Source: Actinoplanes sp. DH11 (GTDB lineage: Bacteria; Actinomycetota; Actinomycetes; Mycobacteriales; Micromonosporaceae). Taken from it: DNA of 64,000 nucleotides. The notes under the pieces were generated by a model. That model saw nothing but the letters and a program-made list of their open reading frames with translations. It made no database searches and was not told the DNA's origin. Positions 15,659-22,828 of the stretch are shown one piece after another. The stretch covers positions 186,001 to 250,000 of the forward strand of contig NZ_JAHWGU010000009.1 in the NCBI RefSeq assembly GCF_020873875.1, read 5' to 3'. The position numbers were made by a program, and so were the translations under genes. Numbering within the stretch: the stretch's first letter is position 1; the number at the start of each line of letters is the position of its first letter.

Positions 15659-17173
15659 TCAGGGGTGGCGTGCGTGCCGGGGGCGGCTGCGGACCGTGCG
15701 CCGCCGGCTGGTCTGTGTGGGGCAGCGTGGCGGGCAGTGGCCGATCATCCCGGCGCGGAACAGGCCGTGGGTGACGCGCTGCTCGGCCGCGTAGCGGAGT
15801 TCGTCCCGCAACGTGCCGTCGCGCAACAGCACGTCCGGGCCGAGCAGGGCTTCCACGATGTCCAGCGCCCCGGCGTAATCACCGTGGTCCAGCAACGCCC
15901 GGACGTCGGTGAGTTCCTCCGGATGCCGGATCGCCGCGTCGACGGCGCGCAGGCAGGGCATGGGCGTGCCGCCGAAGGCCACCAGCAGTTGCTCGCGCCG
16001 CAGCTCGGCCGGGTCGTGATCGAGAGGCGTCAGGACGCCGTCGACCAGCCCGATGCGATGCCACACACCGTCACACTCGACGAGCCGCTCACCGACCGAT
16101 GAGGCCGCCCCTGGCGACACCTCCGACCCGGATGCGACCCCGGGCTCGGACCCCGAGCCGGACCCGGACTGCGAGCCGGACCCGGACTGCGAGCCGGACC
16201 CGGACTGCGAGCCGGACCCGGACTGCGAGCCGGACCCGGACTGCGAGCCGGACCCGGACTGCGAGCCGGACCCGGACTGCGAGCCGGACTCAGACCGCGA
16301 GCCGAGACCGGGCACGAGCGCCGCCGCGACAAGCGGATGCAATCGTTCCGGGGCGATCAGCCCGGACCGCAACAGCAGCAGATCCGGTGGGACCCGGGTG
16401 GCGGCATCCGGCAGCACGGGCAGGTCGCGTCCGTACCGGGCGCGACCTGCCACAACATCATCGCGCGCCGGGTCGATCACCACCCGGCGGCCGGCGCCGA
16501 GACGGACCACGACCGGACCGGCCGGCAGGCCGTCGGCGGCGAGCAGGATCGCTGCCTCGTCTGCCCACCGGTGCACCGCATACCAGTCGGCCGCCGCCGG
16601 GTCCGCGAAGTCCGCCGCGGGGGATGGGGGAGCGGATGCCGGCGGCACCCGGGCCGACCACAGATCGGGGCGGGCCCGGTGCCGCAGTTCGCCCGCGCGG
16701 CTCGCATCCCACAGGAAGCGATGCAGATCCAGGCGGAAGCGCCGGTCCGGCCGGGGTTGCCGGTCCGGCCGGGCCGGAGCGCCGCGTTCCCACAGGCCCA
16801 GGCTGACCCGCTGCCCGGCGTCGGCCCAGGCCGGGGGAGTGCGGGCCACGAGGTGCAGGCCGCCGTACCGGGCCAGGGACACGGTCAGCCCGGGGCGCAG
16901 CAGGCCGGTGGAGCCGGAGCGGGGCAGGTGCCAGCGCAGCAGGTCGGGGGCGAGGTGGCGGAGGTCGTCGCGGAGCCGGGCGGCGACCGAGGTGCCGTGC
17001 GAGCGGGTCACCGCGCGCGGGTCGAGGTCGATGTCGAAGCGGGCGGCGGCGCAGGCGCCGGCCCAGTCACCCGCGGCGCGGCGGGCCGTGGCGGATTCGA
17101 TCATCGAGGGCGGCACGGCGTAGGTCCGCACGCGCAGCCAGGTTGCCAGTCGGGTGTCGTTCGCGGAGCGCAT
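15659..17173 (-). CDS. MoxR/VWA-associated protein of unknown function with Ser/Gly/Gln repeat
   Basis: 504 residues. The ATG at 17173 (GAAGG nine bases upstream) is preferred over a GTG at 17179. No known domain is recognised. The N-terminal 270 residues are basic and Ala/Arg-rich. The middle holds seven tandem SGSGSQ hexapeptides encoded by an 18-bp repeat. A conserved-looking C-terminal domain contains ECDGVWHRIGLVDGVLTPLD and a helical tail with HCPPRCP, possibly a metal site. The gene precedes the MoxR and VWA genes on the same strand, so it may be their client or third component. The repeat looks like a flexible linker between two folded halves. Confidence 0.75.
   Translation of the reverse strand: MRSANDTRLATWLRVRTYAVPPSMIESATARRAAGDWAGACAAARFDIDLDPRAVTRSHGTSVAARLRDDLRHLAPDLLRWHLPRSGSTGLLRPGLTVSLARYGGLHLVARTPPAWADAGQRVSLGLWERGAPARPDRQPRPDRRFRLDLHRFLWDASRAGELRHRARPDLWSARVPPASAPPSPAADFADPAAADWYAVHRWADEAAILLAADGLPAGPVVVRLGAGRRVVIDPARDDVVAGRARYGRDLPVLPDAATRVPPDLLLLRSGLIAPERLHPLVAAALVPGLGSRSESGSQSGSGSQSGSGSQSGSGSQSGSGSQSGSGSQSGSGSQSGSGSGSEPGVASGSEVSPGAASSVGERLVECDGVWHRIGLVDGVLTPLDHDPAELRREQLLVAFGGTPMPCLRAVDAAIRHPEELTDVRALLDHGDYAGALDIVEALLGPDVLLRDGTLRDELRYAAEQRVTHGLFRAGMIGHCPPRCPTQTSRRRTVRSRPRHARHP
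16150..16290. repeat. 18-bp in-frame tandem repeat (7 copies)
   Basis: The unit CCCGGACTGCGAGCCGGA repeats with GACTGC at 16167, 16185, 16203, 16221, 16239, 16257 and 16275. It encodes SGSGSQ on the minus strand inside the MoxR-associated protein. Copies are nearly identical at DNA level, which suggests recent expansion by slippage. Confidence 0.9.
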
Positions 17174-17208
17174 CAGCACTCACCTTCGGCGAACGAGACC
17201 CCCGTTTC

Positions 17209-17222
17209 ATACCAGTAGGTAT
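17209..17222. promoter_or_regulatory. inverted repeat, operator-like
   Basis: ATACC-AGTA-GGTAT is a perfect 5/4/5 inverted repeat, 36 bp upstream of the MoxR-associated gene start on the minus strand. It is a candidate repressor site for that operon. Confidence 0.45.
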
Positions 17223-17285
17223 TCATCGCCGGCGAGCCTACAACCCGCGGCGGCAGCCTGTCAGCCCGACGCCCAGCCTATTGAC

Positions 17286-17297
17286 AGATTCGAATCT
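17286..17297 (+). promoter_or_regulatory. 12-bp perfect palindrome overlapping a -35-like TTGACA
   Basis: AGATTCGAATCT (17286-17297) is a perfect palindrome and shares its first base with TTGACA (17281-17286). It lies 48 bp upstream of the carboxypeptidase ATG. A regulator bound here would block a -35 box. No convincing -10 is seen. Confidence 0.45.
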
Positions 17298-17344
17298 TTG
17301 GATTGCGGTGGAGGTCGACATCCTTCGACGCCGCAGGAGGTTCG

Positions 17345-19426
17345 ATGCGCTGGCCGGCAACCCTGTCCGCCGCACTGCTCACCGCTACCCTGCTCACGGT
17401 CCAGCCGGCTACCGCAGCCGGACAGACCGCTGACGCAGCCGACAGCCTGGCCCCGATCACCCTCGCCGCCGGCGAGCGTGCCCTGATCAGATTCCAGCTT
17501 CCCGACGAGGCCGCCTTCGAGCGCCTGCTGACCAGCGGTGCCGACATCGCGGCCCGCCCGCGCACCACGCCGGGCGCGGTGCTGGCCGACGTCGTGGTGG
17601 ACGACCGTGAACTTGCCGCGCTCGTGGCGAGCAGGGCGAAACCCGTACAGCTGATCCACTCGGAATCGGACTCCGCGCGGCGCGCCGCGCAGAGCCGGAC
17701 CACCGCGCGGGCCGCGGCCGAGGACACCCTGAAGTTCCTGCAGTCCTACTGGTGGACCAGCAACGGGCGCACGTTCCTGCAGACGCAGGTCGCCACGACG
17801 GCCAGCGACGACCCGGACGTGGAGATCACGGTGACCTGGACGACCGCGGACGGGGCGACCGGCTCCTACCCGCTGGTGCGGTTCGAGGACGCCGACGAGT
17901 ACCAGTACCACTACGCGCTGCCGCAGCCGCTTCCGGCGAAGCCGGTCCGCGTTGTCGCCACCTCCAGCCTCGGCGGGCAGTCCCGGGCGGTCACGCCGTC
18001 GGTCTGGCCCGGCTCGACGCCGCCGGCGAACCCGGCCGGCTACCAGAAGGACTTCATCGACGCCTACATGACGCCGACCGACGTCAGCGCCCGGATCAAG
18101 CGGCTGGCCCGGCAGTACCCGAAGCTCGTCGACCTGATCAACCTGCCGAACAAGACGCAGGGCTACCGGCGTACGGCAGTCGCCTACCTCGGTGACCCGG
18201 CCGCTGCCGCGATCGTGGTGGAGTCGGTGAAGTTCGGTGACCAGGGCTTCAACGGTGTCCAGGTGCGCACCGTGGACCCGGGCCGGAGCAACCGGCCGCT
18301 GAACGCGACCTACCGCGACCGGGTGCTGACCGTGCAACTCGCCACCGGACCGGCCGGCCAGGTGATCAGCACGACCGACCAGGTGGCCGCGTTCATCGCG
18401 GCCAGGTACCCGCAGCGGTTCACCGCGTTCGTCGAGGACGGCTCGGCGGGCCTGATCATGCCGGTCACCGGACCGGCCCGTCTCGACGACGGCCTGGCCG
18501 GGACCGAGGTCTCGAAGCGACCGCAGACCGTGCAGGCGCTGCGCATCGGCAAGGTCCGCGACGGGTCGAAGCCGGGCGTCCTGGCCTACTCGCAGGAGCA
18601 CGCGCGGGAGTGGGCGACGCCGCTCGTCACGCTTGAGTTCGCGGAGCGGTTGCTGGCGAACTACGCCACCGACCCGGCGACCAGGGAACTGGTCGACGCG
18701 ACGGACGTCTTCATCGTCCCGACGGTTAACCCGGACGGCGCCAACTACTCCTTCAACGACTTCAACTTCCAGCGCAAGAACCTGGTCAACCACTGCACGG
18801 GCGCCCAGCGCGACCCCCGGTACCGCAACTCGTGGGGCGTCGACGTGAACCGCAACTACGCGGTCGGCTCGCACTTCGACGGCTACGTCGGCGGCAGTGC
18901 CAACTGCCTCTCCGGGACGTATTCCGGCACGGCGGAACTGTCCGAGGCGGAGAGCCGTAACGTCGTCGCGCTCGCCGAGCAGAACTCCAACATCAAGTTC
19001 TCGATGAACGTGCACAGCTACGGCGGTTACTTCATGTGGTCGCCCGGCGCCTACAAGATCCCCGGCCGGGTCACACTGCCCCGGCCGTCCATCGACGAGG
19101 CCAAGTTCTTCCTGGACAGCGCGAAGCGCGTCGTCGGCGCCATCTCCACCGAGCGGGGCACGGTGACCTGGCCCGCCTACACCGGTCCGGTTGCCGACGT
19201 GCTCTACTCGGCCGCCGGCAACTCCGCCGATCATCTCTACTACGACCTGGGCATCACGGCCTGGAACTTCGAGGTCGGCAACGACCGCTGGAACGAGGCC
19301 ACCCAGCAGTGGGAGGGCGTCGGCTTCCAGCCGCCGTTCGACGAGGCCCACGCCGAGGCGCAGGAGTACGCCGGCGGGCTGGTGGAACTCGTCCGCATCG
19401 CCCGCGACCAGTCCGAACAGCGATAG
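17345..19426 (+). CDS. secreted M14 zinc carboxypeptidase
   Basis: 693 residues. The ATG at 17345 has AGGAGG six bases upstream and begins a Sec signal peptide ending near ATAAG (about residue 25). An N-terminal propeptide-like region of about 220 residues precedes the peptidase. Zinc and catalytic residues are visible: SQEHAREW (H419, E422), VPTVNPDGANYS, GVDVNRNY (Asn-Arg substrate site), NVHSYGG (third zinc His) and WNFEVG (catalytic Glu). This is the carboxypeptidase A/T type, removing C-terminal amino acids outside the cell. It is monocistronic and followed by a strong terminator. Confidence 0.93.
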   Translation: MRWPATLSAALLTATLLTVQPATAAGQTADAADSLAPITLAAGERALIRFQLPDEAAFERLLTSGADIAARPRTTPGAVLADVVVDDRELAALVASRAKPVQLIHSESDSARRAAQSRTTARAAAEDTLKFLQSYWWTSNGRTFLQTQVATTASDDPDVEITVTWTTADGATGSYPLVRFEDADEYQYHYALPQPLPAKPVRVVATSSLGGQSRAVTPSVWPGSTPPANPAGYQKDFIDAYMTPTDVSARIKRLARQYPKLVDLINLPNKTQGYRRTAVAYLGDPAAAAIVVESVKFGDQGFNGVQVRTVDPGRSNRPLNATYRDRVLTVQLATGPAGQVISTTDQVAAFIAARYPQRFTAFVEDGSAGLIMPVTGPARLDDGLAGTEVSKRPQTVQALRIGKVRDGSKPGVLAYSQEHAREWATPLVTLEFAERLLANYATDPATRELVDATDVFIVPTVNPDGANYSFNDFNFQRKNLVNHCTGAQRDPRYRNSWGVDVNRNYAVGSHFDGYVGGSANCLSGTYSGTAELSEAESRNVVALAEQNSNIKFSMNVHSYGGYFMWSPGAYKIPGRVTLPRPSIDEAKFFLDSAKRVVGAISTERGTVTWPAYTGPVADVLYSAAGNSADHLYYDLGITAWNFEVGNDRWNEATQQWEGVGFQPPFDEAHAEAQEYAGGLVELVRIARDQSEQR

Positions 19427-19433
19427 ATCTCCG

Positions 19434-19465
19434 GGGCGCGCGCACCCTTGGCGGTGGGCGCGCCC
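19434..19465 (+). terminator. terminator of the carboxypeptidase gene
   Basis: A 13-position stem (19434-19446 with 19453-19465, 12 pairs) with a 6-base loop starts 8 bases after the stop codon. Confidence 0.75.
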
Positions 19466-19489
19466 TCCCGTCGCGAACCGGGACACTCG

Positions 19490-19940
19490 AAAGTGGAATG
19501 ATCAGATAACGGTCCGGTTGCGGTGGCGAAATCGCTCTCTCTTTCGGGTGATCGGAATGGCGAATTTCGATCACTTTCGCGACCGATATGTCCATATTTT
19601 TCGGGTTTTGCTCTCTATTTTTCTGCTGTAAATGATCGATACCCTCGGCATTTTTCCGGCCAGTTTCGTTGATCCGGTAAACCTCAGTCAGTCGATCGGC
19701 TAAGGGTATGTGCGCAGAGTGCCTCCGACCGTTACGTTAAGTACCTGGCCGACGGGATCTCCGCTGGCACAGATTTGTGCTGACCTGCGACTGTCCGCGT
19801 TCATCGAGATCAATCAGGAATCTGCCGCCCCGGAGTCATCGGAATGGACACGGGGCGATAGAAAGGTAAGTGCATCAGGCGTTCCTGCCATGCCGACGCT
19901 CCTGGCCGCATGGCCGGCGTCCTTCGACGAGGGTGGTGTG
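19490..19940. other. 451-bp gene-free stretch, A+T-richer than its surroundings
   Basis: Bases 19540-19640 contain runs such as CATATTTTTCGGGTTTTGC that stand out in this GC-rich window. No ORF with normal codon use is seen before the regulator start at 19941. The open frame from 19710 is in phase with the regulator, but its first 77 codons lack the usual third-base bias. It probably holds the promoter and upstream control region of the LuxR-type regulator. Confidence 0.5.
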
Positions 19941-20546
19941 ATGATCCGGGTCGTCGTTGTGCGAGACGAGGGATACTTCGGTGTCCCGGTGCGGACGTTC
20001 CTCGAGACCGAGCCGGATGTGCACTACGTCGACACGCTGCCGATCGGCAGCGACCTCGCCCAGCGGGCGGCGCAGCTCTGGCCGGGCGTCGTGGTGATCG
20101 ACACGCAGTACATGGTGAGTCAGATCCTGCCGATCGCCGACGAGCTGCACACCGCGATCCCGTCCTGCTCCATGCTGTTGCTCTGCGACCCGTCCAAGCG
20201 CGGCATGCTCCCGCCCCGCCGGTGGAACGGCGGACTCAACTTCCTGCTCAAGGACTGCTCGCCGAGCATGCTGGCCGATGCGGTGCGCCGGCTGGCCCGC
20301 GGCGAGCGGGTGGTCTCGCCGATGCTCCAGGCCGCCTCGCTGAACACCGACCGCGGCCTGAGCACCCGCGAGCTGGAGGTGCTCGGGCTGGCCGCCGAGG
20401 GGGAGTCGGTGAAGGAGATTGCCGGCCGGCTCTACCTCTCCGGCGGCACCGTTCGCAACTACCTCTCCGCGATCATCTCGAAGACCGGCGCCCGCAACCG
20501 TCTCGACGCCATCCGCATCGCCCGCAAGCAGGGTTGGCTCCGCTGA
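19941..20546 (+). CDS. LuxR/NarL-type regulator with atypical receiver
   Basis: 201 residues from the ATG at 19941; a GTG at 19938 is equally placed. The receiver-like N-terminus reads VVVVRDEGYF, where the first residue of the usual acidic pair (D-D) is Arg. The phospho-acceptor position (VVVIDTQYM) and the conserved Lys (NFLLKDCS) are kept. The C-terminal HTH begins LSTRELEVLGLAAEGES and continues VKEIAGRLYLSGGTVRNYLS. DesR-like regulators have this layout. With one acidic residue missing it may be active without phosphorylation. No kinase gene is adjacent. It may control the neighbouring VanZ or EPS genes, but that is only a guess from position. Confidence 0.88.
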   Translation: MIRVVVVRDEGYFGVPVRTFLETEPDVHYVDTLPIGSDLAQRAAQLWPGVVVIDTQYMVSQILPIADELHTAIPSCSMLLLCDPSKRGMLPPRRWNGGLNFLLKDCSPSMLADAVRRLARGERVVSPMLQAASLNTDRGLSTRELEVLGLAAEGESVKEIAGRLYLSGGTVRNYLSAIISKTGARNRLDAIRIARKQGWLR

Positions 20547-20589
20547 TCTCCCAGAGCGCTCCCAGCCCTGCCGCGTACCGTTGGAAGCG

Positions 20590-21165
20590 ATGCCAACTCA
20601 CCACCTCACCATCCCGGCGCTGCCGGTCCTGGTGCCCTTGGGCGTCGTTCTCATGGTCGTCTCCGGCACCTGGCTGCGCCGTCGTGGCCTGCTGACCGCG
20701 GGTCGTCTCGGCGCCGCCTGGTTCGCCGGGTGGTACGCGGTGGCCGTCCTCGGCGCCACCATGCTGCCGATGCGCCTCTCCTGGGGGCGCGGCGCCGTCG
20801 AGGGATACCGGCTGATCCTGGAGCCGGTGGTCAGCATGCGCCCGATCGACTTCCTGCTCAACATCGTGATGACCGTGCCGCTGGCCGCGCTGCTGCACAT
20901 CGTCTTCGGGGTGCGTGATCAGCGCCGCGTGGTGTGGATCGGTTTCCTGCTGAGCCTCTCGATCGAGCTGACCCAGGCGATCCTGGTGCTCACGCTGCAC
21001 GGCAACCGCTGGGCCGACGTGAACGACCTGATGTCCAACACCATCGGGGCGTACGCGGGGTTTCTGCTCTTCGCCCGGCTCCGCCGCTCGGAGCGGTTCG
21101 GCCGTGCGGTGGAACGCCTGTCGTTCACCCGGAGCGAGCGCGGTACGCCAATAGCGGTGCGATGA
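20590..21165 (+). CDS. VanZ-like membrane protein
   Basis: 191 residues with four to five membrane helices. VanZ motifs are present: PIDFLLNIVMTVPLAALL, SIELTQAIL and the diagnostic RWADVNDLMSNTIGAYAGF. VanZ was named for low-level teicoplanin resistance, but most family members have unknown roles in the envelope. The ATG at 20590 has GGAAG only three bases upstream, a weak site. The 3' end overlaps the convergent glycosyltransferase gene by 41 bp. Confidence 0.88.
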   Translation: MPTHHLTIPALPVLVPLGVVLMVVSGTWLRRRGLLTAGRLGAAWFAGWYAVAVLGATMLPMRLSWGRGAVEGYRLILEPVVSMRPIDFLLNIVMTVPLAALLHIVFGVRDQRRVVWIGFLLSLSIELTQAILVLTLHGNRWADVNDLMSNTIGAYAGFLLFARLRRSERFGRAVERLSFTRSERGTPIAVR

Positions 21166-22402
21166 CCCGGCGCCGGCCGGGTGGCTCGGCGATGCGTTCG
21201 TAGAGCCGCCCGACGGCGGCGGCGAAGTGGTCCGCGTCGTACCGGATGCCCACCGACCGGGCCGGCAGCCGGGCCCCGCGCCGCTCGGTCAGGCAGAGCA
21301 GTTCGGCGCGCAGCGCCCGGGGCAGCGACTCCCGGTCCCGGGCGGCGAACCGGTGGGTGCCACGCACCGGCGCCCGGCCCGCGGCCCGCTGCTCCAGCGG
21401 CGGGCAGGTGGCGTAGAGGGCGGGCAGCCCGCAGGCGATCGCCTCGAGGGTGGCCAGCCCGGCGCTGCGCCGGTCCGGGGAGGCGAAGACGTCCATCGCG
21501 CAGAGCAGCTCGCGGGCGTGCGGGACGGCACCGGCGAAGAGCACCCGGTCGGCGACCCCCTCGATCACCGCGAGGCGTTCCAGGGCGGCCCGTGCCGAGC
21601 CGTCGCCGACCAGCAGCAGGCACGCGTCGGGCGTCTCGGCGACGGCCCGGATCAGCAGGTCGAACCGTTTCTCCGGCTCCAGCCGGCCGACGCCGCCGAC
21701 CAGCGGGACGCCCGGCGCGATGCCGAGCCGGGCCCGGGCCCGGGCGCGCACCCGCTCGTCGAAGCGGAACTCGGCGGTGTCGACGGCCGCCGGGATCACG
21801 GCGATCCGTTCCTCCGGCACGCCCCAGGAGCGCAGCCGCCGGGCGATCGCCGGTGACGGCGCGATGGTCACCCGGCCGAGTCGTTCCCCGGCCAGGTAGA
21901 CGGCGCGCACGCCGGGGGAGACCCGCCGTCCCCCGACCGGTCCGGCGCCGAGGTGGTGCCCCGTGTCGAAGCGGTGCCCGGCGCCGGGGTGGTGCCCGGC
22001 TCCGAGGTGGTGCTTGATGGCGAGGTGGTGCTCGATGGCGAGGTGGTGCTCGGTGGCGACGACGTTGCGCACCCCGGCCAGGCGCGCCGCGAGCCGCCCC
22101 TGCACACAGGCCTGGAAGAGGTGGGTGTGCACCAGGTCGTAACGCCCGGCCCGGATCAGCGCCCGCAACCGGCCGACCGCCCCCGGGTCCAGGTCGCCGC
22201 GGGTGGTCAGCCGGTGCACCCGGGTGCCGTCGGCGCGCAGCGCGTCGGCCACGACGTCCGGTCGGTCGGCGGAACTCGCCGGCGCGCCCACCGGCGTGAG
22301 CGTGACGACCTCGCTGTCGTGCGGCAGCCGGCGCACGAGCAGGCGCACCTGATGGCCGGCTCCACCCGGCCCCGGCGCACTGATCACATGAAGCACCCTC
22401 AT
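21125..22402 (-). CDS. GT4-family glycosyltransferase with His-rich repeat insert
   Basis: 425 residues, GT-B fold. The N-terminal half begins MRVLHVISAPGPGGAGHQVR and has YDLVHTHLFQACVQGRLAA. The C-terminal half has GVGRLEPEKRFDLLIRAV and LLLVGDGSARAALE for UDP/GDP-sugar binding, and a FASPDRRSAGLATLEAIACG segment in place of the usual EX7E motif. After ATEH it carries an unusual insert of six 6-residue units (HHLAIE, HHLAIK, HHLGAG, HHPGAG, HRFDTG, HHLGAG). It is transcribed away from the EPS locus but is likely a polysaccharide transferase. GGGGGA lies nine bases before the ATG. Confidence 0.88.
   Translation of the reverse strand: MRVLHVISAPGPGGAGHQVRLLVRRLPHDSEVVTLTPVGAPASSADRPDVVADALRADGTRVHRLTTRGDLDPGAVGRLRALIRAGRYDLVHTHLFQACVQGRLAARLAGVRNVVATEHHLAIEHHLAIKHHLGAGHHPGAGHRFDTGHHLGAGPVGGRRVSPGVRAVYLAGERLGRVTIAPSPAIARRLRSWGVPEERIAVIPAAVDTAEFRFDERVRARARARLGIAPGVPLVGGVGRLEPEKRFDLLIRAVAETPDACLLLVGDGSARAALERLAVIEGVADRVLFAGAVPHARELLCAMDVFASPDRRSAGLATLEAIACGLPALYATCPPLEQRAAGRAPVRGTHRFAARDRESLPRALRAELLCLTERRGARLPARSVGIRYDADHFAAAVGRLYERIAEPPGRRRVIAPLLAYRARSG
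21953..22060. repeat. 18-bp tandem repeat (6 copies) encoding His-His units
   Basis: GTGGTG (once GCGGTG) recurs at 21953, 21971, 21989, 22007, 22025 and 22043, exactly 18 bp apart. On the minus strand each copy starts with HH or HR. It lies inside the GT4 gene. Confidence 0.9.
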
Positions 22403-22828
22403 CGTTCGTTATCCCCCGGTCGCATTGACGACAGAACGCTTGCGACACCCGCGCTGAATGACGCTGCCGGAATGAGGCTCTGATCGTAAGTCTCAGATGT
22501 CATGGGTAAGGCGAGAGGTTCTCACTGTAAGCATGACATCCTCGGCCGAATGGCCAGGTGAGTGAGGCCGATCGGTGTCTCCGAAAACCCGATCAAGGCC
22601 GCGTCATCACGCGAACAGGGAAAGTGAAGAATCCTCACGTAGGCCGTGACAATTGCTACTGTAATCGGCCCCTGCCGACTGCAACTCTAATTTTGCGAAA
22701 GGTCGAAACGGCGATCCAAGCGAGCGGGCGGGAGTTATTTCCGGCAGCCGGAAATGCATTCCGCCGGCTCGCTTTTCCTTGTCGCGGATCCGCGGCCGGC
22801 CGCGCCGGCATCGTACGAGGGGGATTCC
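22403..22828. other. 426-bp divergent regulatory region of the left EPS arm
   Basis: No convincing gene is seen between the GT4 start and the CapD-like start. The stretch is A+T-richer than its surroundings (for example CAACTCTAATTTTGCG near 22681). It contains the 37-bp element shared with the right EPS arm. The open frame reaching back to 22754 lacks a binding site. Confidence 0.6.
22625..22661 (+). promoter_or_regulatory. 37-bp EPS regulatory element, copy 1
   Basis: The element reads TGAAGAATCCTCACGT, six bases, then TGACAATTGCTACTG. The reverse complement of 48130-48166 has the same arrangement with 29 of 37 identities, including all 15 bases of the second block. It lies 167 bp before the CapD-like ATG and points toward it. 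It could be an operator or an unusual promoter (CCTCAC and GCTACT spaced 16). Confidence 0.75.
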
